NCBI RefSeq assembly: GCF_019977655.1
Contig: NZ_AP024849.1
Location: 2,947,001 to 3,011,000 of the forward strand
Reading direction: 5' to 3'
DNA from: Clostridium gelidum
GTDB lineage: Bacteria > Bacillota > Clostridia > Clostridiales > Clostridiaceae
Length of the DNA: 64,000 bases
Part shown: piece after piece, positions 39,420 to 49,434 of the stretch
How positions within the stretch are numbered: the first letter of the stretch is position 1
Layout: each line of letters begins with the position of its first letter
Notes under the pieces: model-generated
What the model was told of the DNA's origin: nothing
Databases searched by the model: none
The model's input: the letters and a program-made list of their open reading frames with translations, nothing else
Program-made: the position numbers and the translations under genes

Positions 39420-41324
39420 ATGAATGAAGTTATTTTAGCAAAGAATGCAGGTTTTTGTTTTGGAGTTTCACGAGCTGTAAATGAAGCTCTTAAAATTCAA
39501 AAAGAACATAATGCAAAAATTTATACTTTAGGTCCATTAATACATAATAATGATGTAGTTAAGTTTTTAGAAGAAAATAATATATTTTCTATAGAATTAG
39601 AAAATATAGATAAATTAAGCATGGGTGATGTAATTGTTATAAGATCTCATGGTGTTTCTGAAGCGGTTTTAGATATTCTTGAAAAAAAGAAATTAACAAT
39701 TTTAAATGCTACATGTCCTTTTGTAACGAACATTCAAAAGAAGGTTAAGAAATATTCAAAAGAAGGATATCATATAGTAATATTAGGAGATTCAAATCAC
39801 CCGGAGGTAATAGGAATTAATGGATGGTGTCAAGATAAAGCGCTTATTACTAAAGATGGTACTTTTGAAGAAGCAATACCCCAAAAGGTATGTGTAGTAG
39901 CTCAAACAACAGAAAAAATGAAGAATTGGGAAAACACTTTAAAAAACTTAAGTTCTGTAAAAGAGGTATTAGCTTTTAATACAATTTGTTCAGCTACTTA
40001 TGCTAGACAAAAAAGTACAAATACAATATCTAAAGAAGCAGATGCTATGATAGTTGTTGGTGGAAAAAATAGTTCAAATACCACTAAATTGTATCAAATT
40101 GCAAAGGAAAATTGCAAAAATACAATTCATATAGAAAATGTTACAGAATTACCACTTGATTTTATTAAAAATAATGATATGAAAAAAATAGGAGTTACAG
40201 CTGGTGCATCTACACCAGATTGGATTATTAAGGAGGTACTTGATATTATGAATACAGAAAATAATAACTTTGACGATCAATTGTCACTAATGAATGAGCT
40301 AGATAAAAGGTTTGCTATTGGAGACGAAGTTCAAGGTGAAATACTTTCAAAAACTAGAGATTCTATTTTAGTTTCACTTGTAGGTTATAAATCTGATGGA
40401 GTTATTCCTTATACAGAACTATGTGCTAAAGAAGATCCAGTGACATTTTCAGAAAAACTAGGTGTTGGAGATTCTATTAATGCTAAGGTTATAAAATTGC
40501 AAAATAGTGATGGATATGTAGTTTTATCAAGATTGGAATATGAAGGAGAAGAAACTTTTAAAGAATTAGAATCTCTTTTCAAGGAAGAAAAGACCTTTGA
40601 AATAACTATTAAAGAAGCAAGTGAAAATGGATTAGTTGCATATTATAATGGTGTTAGAATTTTTGTACCAGCATCACAAATTGATACTAAATTCACTAAA
40701 GATAAAAGCGAATATGTAGGGAAAAATTTAGAAGTTAAATTAATAGATTTATCTTTAAAAAAGCCGGTGAAAATAGTAGCATCAAGAAGAATATTATTAG
40801 AAGATGTTAAAAATGCAGAAGATGCAAAAATATTTGAAAATTTTAACCTTGGAGATGTTGTTAAAGGCGAAATAAAGAGATTTACAAGCTTTGGTGCTTT
40901 TGTTGAAATTAATGGTATAGATGGATTATTACATGTATCACAAATTTCTTGGAATCATGTTAATAATGCAGGTGATGTATTAAAGATAAACCAAACTGTT
41001 GAAGTTAAAATTATAGGTCTTGATAAAGATGCTAAAAAACTTTCTTTAAGCATAAAAGAACTTATTGCTAAACCTTGGGAGAATGCTAGAGAAAAATATC
41101 CGGAAGATTCTATAGTTTTAGGTACAGTAGTAAGACTTAATGACTTTGGCGCTTTTATAGAATTAGAACCAGGAGTTGACGGACTAGTTCATATTTCAAA
41201 GATTTCACATAACAGAATAGAACATCCATCAGAAGTTTTAAAAGTTGGAGAAGAAATTAAAGCTAAAATTTTAAGTGTAGATGAAGAGAATAAAAGAATA
41301 AGCTTAAGCATAAAAGATATTTAA
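39420..41324 (+). CDS. ispH: IspH / ribosomal protein S1 fusion
   Basis: A 634-residue fusion. Residues 1-280 are 4-hydroxy-3-methylbut-2-enyl diphosphate reductase, the last MEP isoprenoid enzyme; its three Fe-S cysteines lie in GFCFGV, NATCPF and NTICSAT. Residues about 300-634 carry four S1 RNA-binding repeats: GDEVQGEILSKTRDSILVSL, FEITIKEASENGLVAYYNG, GDVVKGEIKRFTSFGAFVEI and DSIVLGTVVRLNDFGAFIEL. The fusion is well known in Clostridia. ATG 39420 follows AAGGAG; an in-frame ATG at 39399 lacks a site. A terminator follows. Confidence 0.95.
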   Translation: MNEVILAKNAGFCFGVSRAVNEALKIQKEHNAKIYTLGPLIHNNDVVKFLEENNIFSIELENIDKLSMGDVIVIRSHGVSEAVLDILEKKKLTILNATCPFVTNIQKKVKKYSKEGYHIVILGDSNHPEVIGINGWCQDKALITKDGTFEEAIPQKVCVVAQTTEKMKNWENTLKNLSSVKEVLAFNTICSATYARQKSTNTISKEADAMIVVGGKNSSNTTKLYQIAKENCKNTIHIENVTELPLDFIKNNDMKKIGVTAGASTPDWIIKEVLDIMNTENNNFDDQLSLMNELDKRFAIGDEVQGEILSKTRDSILVSLVGYKSDGVIPYTELCAKEDPVTFSEKLGVGDSINAKVIKLQNSDGYVVLSRLEYEGEETFKELESLFKEEKTFEITIKEASENGLVAYYNGVRIFVPASQIDTKFTKDKSEYVGKNLEVKLIDLSLKKPVKIVASRRILLEDVKNAEDAKIFENFNLGDVVKGEIKRFTSFGAFVEINGIDGLLHVSQISWNHVNNAGDVLKINQTVEVKIIGLDKDAKKLSLSIKELIAKPWENAREKYPEDSIVLGTVVRLNDFGAFIELEPGVDGLVHISKISHNRIEHPSEVLKVGEEIKAKILSVDEENKRISLSIKDI

Positions 41325-41340
41325 TAAAAATCATCAAGAC

Positions 41341-41386
41341 AAAGGGTACTCTTTTGTAATAAACAAAAAAGGAGTACCCTTTATTA
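41341..41386 (+). terminator. terminator after ispH-S1
   Basis: AAAGGGTACTC (41341-41351) pairs with GAGTACCCTTT (41372-41382), followed by ATTATAA. Confidence 0.75.
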
Positions 41387-41415
41387 TAAATATATTGTAG
41401 GAGGAATGCAGACTT

Positions 41416-42027
41416 ATGAAAAAAAATAAAGTCACTAATTTGAAACCTTTAGTAGAAACTGAGTTTTTAAGCTTATATGAGGCGGAATATGAAAATAAAG
41501 TTGGAAACAAAAGAACATGGACAGTAGCTTCTAGAAAAGATAATGATACTCTTCAAAAGCAATTCTTTGAAAATAAAGAAGATACAGCTGATGGGGTAAT
41601 AATTGCAGCATATCATAAAGATGAAAAGAAGCTTGTTATAATAAAGCAATTTAGAATTCCGCTTAATGATTATGTGTATGAATTAACAGCAGGTCTTATA
41701 GATAAGGGTGAAGATGCAAAGAGTACAATCGGAAGAGAATTAATGGAAGAGACAGGTCTAAAGATAGTAGATGTAATTAAAAATAGAGGCACTGATAAAG
41801 TATATGTTTCAGCAGGTATGACAGATGAATCGCTAAGTTTTGTTTATTGCATTTGTGAAGGTGAAATAAGCGATGAACATCTTGAGGATGATGAATGTAT
41901 TGAAGCAATGCTTATATCTCAAGAAGAAGCAAAAGAACTTATACAAAGCCGAGAAAAATTTGATATTAAATGCTTTTTACTTCTTCAAAGTTTTGCACTA
42001 GTTGGAGAAAAGTTATTTATTGAATAA
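41416..42027 (+). CDS. Nudix hydrolase (ADP-ribose pyrophosphatase type)
   Basis: A 203-residue Nudix protein. The Nudix box is GLIDKGEDAKSTIGRELMEE followed by TGL, with all catalytic Glu present. ELTAGLIDKG and the Pro-free tail resemble ADP-ribose or nucleoside-diphosphate-sugar pyrophosphatases (NudF/YqkG-like). The extension DKVYVSAGMTDESLSFVYC also suits this group. GGAGGAATGCAGACTT precedes the ATG. Monocistronic between two terminators. Confidence 0.88.
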   Translation: MKKNKVTNLKPLVETEFLSLYEAEYENKVGNKRTWTVASRKDNDTLQKQFFENKEDTADGVIIAAYHKDEKKLVIIKQFRIPLNDYVYELTAGLIDKGEDAKSTIGRELMEETGLKIVDVIKNRGTDKVYVSAGMTDESLSFVYCICEGEISDEHLEDDECIEAMLISQEEAKELIQSREKFDIKCFLLLQSFALVGEKLFIE

Positions 42028-42046
42028 TATTAATAAAGTTATATGG

Positions 42047-42110
42047 CATATTCAAAAAATAGTAGATATGAATTTTTGCATGTTATTTTTTTGAATGTGC
42101 CTAATTTTTT
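42047..42110 (+). terminator. hairpin terminator
   Basis: CATATTCAAAAAATA (42047-42061) pairs with TATTTTTTTGAATGTG (42084-42099), followed by CCTAATTTTTTATAG. Confidence 0.6.
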
Positions 42111-42224
42111 ATAGACTATGTAAATATATTTTAATTTACATTTTAGTATATCTCACAATAGAATAATTAATTTACTTAGAATATAATTATTTTGGTAAAT
42201 AAAAACATGTAAGAGGTATTAAAA

Positions 42225-43574
42225 ATGGATGAAAACAAAAGAATGAAGAAGAAATTACTTAGAATAACTTGGCCCATTTTTATTGAAAGTTTGTTATTGT
42301 CAACTCTTGGTGGGGTAGATACTTTAATGTTAAGTAGATATTCTGATAATGCTGTTGCAGCAGTTGGCGTTTCAAATCAAATAATAAATATAATTAATTT
42401 GATGTTTGTAATAATAACATCAGGAACTTCAATTTTAGTAGCTCAATATATAGGGGCTAATAGAGATGAAAAAAAGAATAATGACATTATACAACTTTGC
42501 GGTGTATCAATGGGATTTAATGCTTTGGTTGGTATATTATTAAGTTTTGTTTTAGCATGTTTTGGAATTGCATTTTTAAAATTGCTTAATACGTCTGGTG
42601 ATATATTATACTTAGCTTATGATTATTTAAAATATGTTGGTGGTTTTATATTTATTCAAGCAATATCATCGACAATTAGTGCAATACTTAGACCTCATGG
42701 ATATGTTAAGATTTGCATGTATGTCACATTGTTTGTAAATGTAATAAATGCAATTCTTAATTATATTCTTATATTCGGGAAATTTGGTGCGCCAGAACTT
42801 GGCATAACAGGCTCAGCACTTGGAACAACTATAAGTAAATTCATTGGTTTATGTATTTTATGTATAATTATCTATATAAAAATATTTAAAGGATATTCTA
42901 TTAAGTTATTATACCCACTTCCAATTAAGCATCTCAAAAATGTCTTGTCAATAGGAGTTCCTTCTGCTGGCGAGAATTTGTCTTATAGTCTGGCTCAATT
43001 TGTACTTATGGGTTTTATGAACACCATAAGCGTAGAAACAGTTACAACAAGAAGTTATGTTATTAATATAGTTAGCTTTGCAGTTTTATTTTCAGCAGCC
43101 CTTGCACAAGGTAATGGAATAATAGTAGGACGTTTAGTTGGAGAGAAGAAAAATGATGCTACCTTAAATTTTGGATGGTATTCGATAAAAATTGCTATTT
43201 TATTATCTACAGGAATGGCTGGTTTGTTTGCAATACTCGGACATCCTTTAATGAGGATATTTACACAAAATCAAGCAATCATTAAATTAGGATCTATAGT
43301 TATTGCAATTGATGTAATACTGGAAGTTGGACGAGCTACGAATATAGTGGGAATTGGTGCACTTAAGGCAGTAGGAGATGTAAGATTTCCTGTATATATA
43401 GGAATATTTTCTATGTGGACTATAGCTGTAGGCGTTGGATATATATTATCAATAAAGCTTGGTCTTGGTTTAATTGGAATATGGATTGGTTTAACTTGCG
43501 ATGAATGTTTTAGAGCAGTACTTGTAATATACAGATGGAAGAGTAGAAAATGGGAAGGTAAAGCGTATGTTTAA
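42225..43574 (+). CDS. MATE family efflux transporter
   Basis: A 449-residue membrane protein with about twelve helices in two repeats. It opens KKLLRITWPIFIESLLLS, then LGGVDTLMLSRYSDNAVAAV, and the second half repeats this pattern at VLSIGVPSAGENLSYSLAQF. This is the NorM/DinF-like layout of Na+ or H+ coupled multidrug and toxin exporters. GTAAGAGGTATTAAAA precedes the ATG. No regulator is adjacent. Substrate unknown. Confidence 0.92.
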   Translation: MDENKRMKKKLLRITWPIFIESLLLSTLGGVDTLMLSRYSDNAVAAVGVSNQIINIINLMFVIITSGTSILVAQYIGANRDEKKNNDIIQLCGVSMGFNALVGILLSFVLACFGIAFLKLLNTSGDILYLAYDYLKYVGGFIFIQAISSTISAILRPHGYVKICMYVTLFVNVINAILNYILIFGKFGAPELGITGSALGTTISKFIGLCILCIIIYIKIFKGYSIKLLYPLPIKHLKNVLSIGVPSAGENLSYSLAQFVLMGFMNTISVETVTTRSYVINIVSFAVLFSAALAQGNGIIVGRLVGEKKNDATLNFGWYSIKIAILLSTGMAGLFAILGHPLMRIFTQNQAIIKLGSIVIAIDVILEVGRATNIVGIGALKAVGDVRFPVYIGIFSMWTIAVGVGYILSIKLGLGLIGIWIGLTCDECFRAVLVIYRWKSRKWEGKAYV

Positions 43575-43656
43575 AGCTATGCTGCAATACGGAACATCTC
43601 AGCATATAAGAACATCTAATTACATCATAGATTTGTTATTTTCTTTCCTTTTCATA

Positions 43657-43706
43657 AAATTAATAATGCTATAAACATTAATATATGTTTATAGCATTAT
43701 TAATTT
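43657..43706. terminator. perfect hairpin terminator
   Basis: A 22-base perfect repeat: AAATTAATAATGCTATAAAC.. (43657-43678) and its complement 43685-43706, separated by six bases and followed by TATGG. Confidence 0.7.
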
Positions 43707-43784
43707 TATGGCAAAACTTTCAAATTTATGTAATAATATAACCTGTAAAATATAAATAGGGATGAAGGGATAGGTGTACAAGTT

Positions 43785-44489
43785 GTGAAAGAAAACAGAA
43801 ATATAAATATTTTAGTAGTAGAAGATGATGCAGATATAAATGGATTAATAAATAGAATTCTAATTAAAGCAGGATATAATGTAAAACAAGCTTTTTCAGG
43901 CACAGAAGCAAAAATGTGTTTAGATCTGCAAGATTTTCAGCTTATATTATTAGATTTAATGCTTCCAGGAATGACTGGTGAACAAATAATATCTGAAATA
44001 AGAATGAAAAAGAAAATGCCTATAATTGTTATTTCAGCTAAGACTACTCCAGAAGATAAAATAAATGTTTTAGAGCTTGGAGCGGATGATTTTGTAACAA
44101 AGCCTTTTGATGTAAATGAAGTAGTAGCAAGAGTTAATGCTCAATTAAGAAGATATACAGAGTTTTCAAATGCAAATAAAGAAGAGAACTTGGTATTAGC
44201 TTATAAAGAAATAACTATTGATAAAGAACAAATGCAAATGTGCGTAAAGGGTTCTCCGGTACAAGTTACTGTGAAGGAATTTACAATTATGGATTTACTT
44301 ATGACTAATCCTAAAAAAGTATTTACTAAATCAAATCTGTTTGAACGTGTATGGAATGAAGAATTTTTTGGAGATGACAATACAATAAATGTCCATATAA
44401 GTAACTTGCGTTCAAAAATTAGTGCAATAGATAGTGAAAATGAGTATATAAAAACAGTTTGGGGAATTGGATTTAAGCTTGCTGAATGA
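43785..44489 (+). CDS. OmpR-family response regulator of an antimicrobial-peptide ABC module
   Basis: A 234-residue regulator. Receiver: VVEDDADING at 11-20, phosphoacceptor D57 (LILLDLMLPGMTGEQ) and VTKPFDVNEV. The C-terminal winged helix is about 135-234 (VTVKEFTIMDLLMTNPKKVF, DNTINVHISNLRSKI, IKTVWGIGFKLAE). The start is GTG 43785. It precedes an ABC exporter and a sensor kinase, the same contents as the CprR/CprABC/CprK and LanFEG-LanRK systems that sense and expel cationic peptides. The cognate kinase is at 47068. Confidence 0.9.
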   Translation: MKENRNINILVVEDDADINGLINRILIKAGYNVKQAFSGTEAKMCLDLQDFQLILLDLMLPGMTGEQIISEIRMKKKMPIIVISAKTTPEDKINVLELGADDFVTKPFDVNEVVARVNAQLRRYTEFSNANKEENLVLAYKEITIDKEQMQMCVKGSPVQVTVKEFTIMDLLMTNPKKVFTKSNLFERVWNEEFFGDDNTINVHISNLRSKISAIDSENEYIKTVWGIGFKLAE

Positions 44490-44583
44490 TTTAATACTTT
44501 CTTAATATTTTCTTTAATGTATCTTGGTGTTTGTATCGTAGAATAAAACCATAGAAAAAAGGAAATACGGAAGGATGATTTTA

Positions 44584-45501
44584 ATGAATGACAATATACT
44601 TGTCACAAGAAATTTATGCAAAAAATTTGGAGAGAGTTATGCTGCAAAAAATTTAAATATAACTGTAAAAAAAGGTGATATATATGGTTTAGTTGGAAAG
44701 AATGGAGCTGGTAAAACTAGCTTAATACGAATGGCTTTATCTATGTCACATGCAACAAGTGGAGAAATTGAATTATTTGGAGCAACTAATGAAAAAGATA
44801 GAATAAAGGAACATGTTAAAATAGGTGCAATGATAGAAACTCCATCTTTTTATCCATATTTAAGTGCTAAGGAAAATCTAGAATATTACAGAATTCAAAG
44901 AGGAATAATTGGAAAAGAATGCGTTGATGAAGCATTAGAAATTGTAGGGTTATCTGATGTAGGAAAGAAAAAGTTTAAAGGTTTTTCATTAGGTATGAAA
45001 CAAAGATTAGGTATTGCACTCGCAATAATGGGAAGTCCAGATTTTTTAATATTAGATGAACCTATTAATGGATTGGATCCAATGGGGATTAAAGAAGTTA
45101 GAGAGCTACTTATAAAATTAAACAAACTTAAAGGTACAACAATCTTAATTTCAAGTCATATTTTAGGAGAACTTTCACAACTTTCAACATGTTATGGATT
45201 TATAAATAATGGAGAGCTTATAGAAGAAATTTCAGTTGAACAATTAGAAAATAAGTGCAAACACTATTTATCTATAAAAGTTGATAATGCGGAAAAAGCA
45301 ACAACAATTTTGGAGGAAAATTTGAAATGCAAAGATTATGAGGTATTAAATAACAATTCTATAAGAGTTTATGGATATTTAGAAGAACCAGAAGTTGTAA
45401 GTAAGTCGTTATTTAATGGAGGAGTTATGATTTCTTCACTAGAGAGAGTAGGAAGTAATTTAGAAGAATACTTCTTAAATCTAATAGGGGGAAATAAGTA
45501 A
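44584..45501 (+). CDS. LanF/BcrA-type ABC transporter ATP-binding protein
   Basis: A 305-residue ATPase. Walker A GKNGAGKTS near 38, a Q-loop-type ETPSFYPYLSAKENL, signature FSLGMKQRLGIALA and Walker B LILDEPINGLDP. The SFYPYLSAKENL phrase and the C-terminal domain are typical of BcrA/LanF (bacitracin and lantibiotic export). ATG 44584 is preferred, as the ATG at 44575 abuts AAGG. It is followed by two small permeases, the first overlapping its stop by one base (TAATG). Confidence 0.9.
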   Translation: MNDNILVTRNLCKKFGESYAAKNLNITVKKGDIYGLVGKNGAGKTSLIRMALSMSHATSGEIELFGATNEKDRIKEHVKIGAMIETPSFYPYLSAKENLEYYRIQRGIIGKECVDEALEIVGLSDVGKKKFKGFSLGMKQRLGIALAIMGSPDFLILDEPINGLDPMGIKEVRELLIKLNKLKGTTILISSHILGELSQLSTCYGFINNGELIEEISVEQLENKCKHYLSIKVDNAEKATTILEENLKCKDYEVLNNNSIRVYGYLEEPEVVSKSLFNGGVMISSLERVGSNLEEYFLNLIGGNK

Positions 45502-46247
45502 TGACTAATTTAATTAAAGCAGAAATTTATAAATATTCAAAAAGGCCATTTACTTATATAGCAACACTACTTCTTTGTATTGGAACATTTTTAGTAACTG
45601 CATTAGTTGCAGGGAAATTTTCAGGAATAGCGTTTTATACACGAGAAAAGTTCTTATCATTAACATTTACTTATTTTCCACTAATATTAATTTTGATGAT
45701 GGTCTTTTGTCCAGTAATTTCAGAAGAGTATAAAGAAGGTACTTTTAAAAATTTATGTGCTTCTAATATTTCCAAAAGTAAGATATTTTTTAGTAGATTT
45801 ATAGTCCAAATAATTTTAGCAGTCGTAATTGCGACTATGTGCATGATAGTGTTTTTATTATCAGTAAATATGATAATAACTGGGGATAGCTATAGTAGTG
45901 AAATGCTTAAAGGATTTACATTTAGATTTATAGCATCAACTCCTATATTCTTAGGTGGAATAACTATAGTAAATTTATTAGTTATTCTTATAAAAAAGGA
46001 AGCAATAGTATGTGTTATATATTATATTATTATGCAAATAAGAATATTAACGTTCATTCTTGAGAAGCTTTTGTGGAATAAGTTTGGGGTGATTCGTGAA
46101 TTTCTTTTATCTACACAATTAGAGATTGTTGGAGATATGAATTCTACAACACCAGAAATAATAAAGGCAGTGTTAATTGGATTAGTTTATACAGTAGTTT
46201 TAACTATAATTACAGCTATAATATTCAATAAACAGGATATAAAGTAA
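45501..46247 (+). CDS. LanE-type ABC transporter permease 1
   Basis: A 248-residue membrane protein with six hydrophobic segments (ABC-2 type, lantibiotic-protection subfamily). It begins NLIKAEIYKYSKRPFTYIAT and has EEYKEGTFKNLCASNISKSK on the cytoplasmic loop. Its start overlaps the ATPase stop. It is homologous to the following gene; the pair forms a heterodimeric exporter channel. Confidence 0.85.
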   Translation: MTNLIKAEIYKYSKRPFTYIATLLLCIGTFLVTALVAGKFSGIAFYTREKFLSLTFTYFPLILILMMVFCPVISEEYKEGTFKNLCASNISKSKIFFSRFIVQIILAVVIATMCMIVFLLSVNMIITGDSYSSEMLKGFTFRFIASTPIFLGGITIVNLLVILIKKEAIVCVIYYIIMQIRILTFILEKLLWNKFGVIREFLLSTQLEIVGDMNSTTPEIIKAVLIGLVYTVVLTIITAIIFNKQDIK

Positions 46248-46260
46248 GGGGTGAAAGTTA

Positions 46261-46998
46261 ATGTTAAATATAATTAAAGCAGAAATTTACAAATATATAC
46301 ACAGACCATATTTTTATATTATTACTTTTATAGTATCATCAATTATTTTATTAACTGAAGTAGTCTTTTCATCAAATATGACAAATCGAGTTTTTGTCAT
46401 ATCAGAAGTATGTCCAGCAGGAATAGGTTTTGCGCTTTTGCTAATAGTATTATTTTCATTAGTATTTTTTGAAGAATATAAATATAATTCTCTTAAAAAT
46501 CTGATTACATCTAATGTATCTAGAGAAAAGATATATTTAGGAAAAGTAATAGTGCAAATATTAATTATAATACTTATGGGAATAATAATTATTGGAGTGT
46601 TTTTATGTGGACTTTTATTATTAAATCCTGGAGATGGATACAATAATGATATGTTAATAAGATTACTTATAAAAATAGTAGCTCTTTTACCAGTTTTATT
46701 AGCTGGACTTGCATTATCTAATTTATTAGTAATAGGAATAAAAAAAGAGGGTATAGCAATAGTTAGCTATATTACGATTTTGTTAATACTAACAGATATA
46801 ATAAAACTATTAAGCAGAAGTGTTTGGAGCAAATTAATTATAGTAAATGATTATTTATTTTATAATCAAACTTCAATAATGAGTAATTTATCAGCTGGAA
46901 ATAACGAAATAATCCATGTATTATTAGTAGGTATTGTTAGTTTTATTATATTCACTACACTAGGAGGATTATTATTTAAAAGAACTGAAGTTAAATAG
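46261..46998 (+). CDS. LanG-type ABC transporter permease 2
   Basis: A 245-residue six-helix permease clearly related to the preceding one: same opening NIIKAEIYKYIHRPYFYIIT and loop EEYKYNSLKNLITSNVSREK. GGGGTGAAAGTTA precedes the ATG, 13 bases after permease 1. Tandem duplication and divergence explain the pair. Confidence 0.85.
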   Translation: MLNIIKAEIYKYIHRPYFYIITFIVSSIILLTEVVFSSNMTNRVFVISEVCPAGIGFALLLIVLFSLVFFEEYKYNSLKNLITSNVSREKIYLGKVIVQILIIILMGIIIIGVFLCGLLLLNPGDGYNNDMLIRLLIKIVALLPVLLAGLALSNLLVIGIKKEGIAIVSYITILLILTDIIKLLSRSVWSKLIIVNDYLFYNQTSIMSNLSAGNNEIIHVLLVGIVSFIIFTTLGGLLFKRTEVK

Positions 46999-47067
46999 CA
47001 AGTTTTTTAATTTACATTAAATAAATATAAGTTAGACTATATACCTATATACTGGGGGTGATAAAAT

Positions 47068-47967
47068 ATGCAAAATCTGATTACCATAATACTATCAATT
47101 CTATTATGTATTAATTTCACTCTCTTAATTTTAAGAAGAAATGAAATTAAACTAATAACTAAGAAATTAAAAATTATAAATAATAATGATACTAATGAAC
47201 TTCTTAGAATATCATATCCAAATAGTAATATAGAAGATTTGCTTTTGGAAATTAATTATACATTGAAGCTAAACAAAGAAATTCAGTGTAAGTCTAAAGA
47301 GATGGATTTAGAACTTCGGCAAGCAATAGCTAATATTTCTCATGATTTAAGAACTCCATTAACTTCTATAATGGGGTATATTCAATTATTAAATGATAAA
47401 AGTATATCAAAAGATGAGCATGCTGAGTATCTTTTAATTATAGAAAAGAGATCAAGCGCGCTAAAAGATTTAATTTCAAGTTTTTATGATTTATCTAGAT
47501 TACAAGCAAATGAATATACTATAGATATAGAAAAAATCAATTTACAGTCGATACTATGTGAGCTTATAGCAACATATTATGAAGATTTTAATAACAAAAA
47601 CCTTGAACCTGAAATCAATATAGATGAAAATGCACCATTAATATATGGTGACAAAAATGCAGTAATTAGAATATTTACAAATTTAATTCAAAATATATTA
47701 AAACATGCTGAGGGAAATCTTGAAATAAGTTTGAAGCTAGAAGGAAAGTATATCATTACTGAATTTTCAAATAAAGCAGTTGAATTGTCTGAAGAGGATG
47801 CAAAAAAAGTATTTGAAAGATTCTTCACAGCAGATAGAATGAGAAGTGGACAAAATACTGGATTAGGTCTAGCTATTACTAAAATATTAGTAGAAAAACA
47901 AGGTCATGAAATAGAAGCGGTGAAAAGGAACGATAACTTGATTATTAGAATTAAGTGGAAAATATAA
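47068..47967 (+). CDS. sensor histidine kinase of the antimicrobial-peptide ABC module
   Basis: A 299-residue kinase with one N-terminal membrane helix (ITIILSILLCINFTLLIL) and no sizeable extracellular domain. HisKA phospho-His is H92 (NISHDLRTPLTSIMGYIQLL). HATPase: N-box FTNLIQNILKHA, then VFERFFTADRMRSGQNTGLG and LAITKILVEKQGHEIEA. Kinases with such a reduced sensor often read out the state of a neighbouring ABC permease rather than a ligand directly. It follows the exporter genes with GGGGGTGATAAAAT before its ATG; partner regulator at 43785. Confidence 0.88.
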   Translation: MQNLITIILSILLCINFTLLILRRNEIKLITKKLKIINNNDTNELLRISYPNSNIEDLLLEINYTLKLNKEIQCKSKEMDLELRQAIANISHDLRTPLTSIMGYIQLLNDKSISKDEHAEYLLIIEKRSSALKDLISSFYDLSRLQANEYTIDIEKINLQSILCELIATYYEDFNNKNLEPEINIDENAPLIYGDKNAVIRIFTNLIQNILKHAEGNLEISLKLEGKYIITEFSNKAVELSEEDAKKVFERFFTADRMRSGQNTGLGLAITKILVEKQGHEIEAVKRNDNLIIRIKWKI

Positions 47968-47998
47968 AATAACATATCCTATTATATGGGGGTATTAT

Positions 47999-48034
47999 AA
48001 AGAGCTGTCTTCACATTAAGACAGCTCTTTATTG
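47999..48034. terminator. terminator between convergent genes
   Basis: Perfect 13-base repeat AAAGAGCTGTCTT (47999-48011) / AAGACAGCTCTTT (48018-48030), then ATTGTT. Confidence 0.85.
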
Positions 48035-48114
48035 TTGCTTTCTATTTAAGGAATATGAAAGTATGAAAACGAATTAAATATTAACATACTAGCTTATTAT
48101 TTTTTCGAATATTC

Positions 48115-49407
48115 CTAATGCATAAGTGAATTTGCCACAAAATATAGTAAGAAAACAAATGATGTAGCATATCTTAAAACTGACACTTCATGACTTTTTT
48201 TACAACATAATTTACAAATTGGATAAAGTATAAAGCCTAAAGCTATTCCGTTGATTATGCTGTATGTGAGTGGCATTACAACTATTGTTATAAAGCATGG
48301 AAATAGTTCGCTAAGGTCATCATAATCCAAGTTTCTTAAATTAGAAGCCATTAAACAGCCAACTATAATAAGAATTGGAGCTAAAGCTGCATTTGGAATA
48401 ATAGAAATTAGTGGAATAAAAAATAGTGAGACTAAAAATAGCAGTCCTGTTATTGCAGCTGTAAAACCAGTTTTACCTCCAGCTGCTAATCCTGCAGCGC
48501 CTTCAACAGTAGACACAGATGGACTTGTACCACAAAGAGCACATCCAATTGTGGAGAATGAAACTGCAATTAATGCCTTTGATGTCTTATCAGGTCTATT
48601 TAGTATTCCAGAAACTTGACTATGAAGTATTCCAATGTTTTCAAATAGTAGTACTAAAGTTAATGAAAATATTCCTATCCAGAATTTAATATTTCCTAAG
48701 GCACTAAAATCTAAATTGAAAAATATATCTTTATAATCATTAAAATTTGGCATAGTGTATTTTATGTTTCTAATATCTACTATACCAAACCCTATACAAA
48801 TGATAGTACCTACTATTATGGAAATTAGAAAATTACCTGGAACATTTTTTAAAAATAGTACTAAGGTGAAAATCATGATAACAATAAATGCCAAAACTTC
48901 TGGACTTGTAATATCCCCAAGCTTAAGCAAAGTTGAAGTATCAGCTACTACAATTTTAGCCTTTTGAAGGCCAATAAAAGTTATAAATAGCCCAATCCCA
49001 ATTGTTATAGCTTCTTTTAAATTATGAGGTATAGCTTCAATAAGAGATTTTGATAATGGAGTTAATGCAATTATTACAAATATTACTCCAGAAATAAAAA
49101 CTGCGGCCAAAGCCTGATGATAATTAAGCCCTAAAGTTTGAATTATGGTATATGTGAATAACGCATTAATTCCCATACCAGGCATAATTATTAGTGGGGT
49201 GTTGCTTATGATAGCAACCAATAGACATCCTACAGCAGACGATAATACGGTAGCAATAATTAATGGTTCCACTGGAATACCACCATCACTTAATATATTA
49301 GCATTGACAATTATAATGTAAACTGCCGCAAAAAATGATGTTAGTGCTGCTAATATTTCCCCCTTAACTGTAACATTGTGTTCTTTTAACTTAAAAAATT
49401 TTTTCAT
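48115..49407 (-). CDS. NCS2 family purine permease (AzgA-like)
   Basis: A 430-residue transporter with about 12-14 helices from the AzgA/PbuG branch of nucleobase:cation symporters. It opens FKLKEHNVTVKGEILAALTS and FFAAVYIIIVNANILS, later has MPGMGINALFTYTIIQTLGL, and the key segment LCGTSPSVSTVEGAAGLAAG, which carries the conserved substrate-site residues. It likely imports guanine, hypoxanthine or adenine. The only ribosome-like AAAGG abuts the ATG, yet the start matches the family. No purine aptamer was found in the leader, which is instead G-rich. Confidence 0.9.
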   Translation of the reverse strand: MKKFFKLKEHNVTVKGEILAALTSFFAAVYIIIVNANILSDGGIPVEPLIIATVLSSAVGCLLVAIISNTPLIIMPGMGINALFTYTIIQTLGLNYHQALAAVFISGVIFVIIALTPLSKSLIEAIPHNLKEAITIGIGLFITFIGLQKAKIVVADTSTLLKLGDITSPEVLAFIVIMIFTLVLFLKNVPGNFLISIIVGTIICIGFGIVDIRNIKYTMPNFNDYKDIFFNLDFSALGNIKFWIGIFSLTLVLLFENIGILHSQVSGILNRPDKTSKALIAVSFSTIGCALCGTSPSVSTVEGAAGLAAGGKTGFTAAITGLLFLVSLFFIPLISIIPNAALAPILIIVGCLMASNLRNLDYDDLSELFPCFITIVVMPLTYSIINGIALGFILYPICKLCCKKSHEVSVLRYATSFVFLLYFVANSLMH

Positions 49408-49434
49408 CCTTTCAATTCAACCTAACTTTCATAA

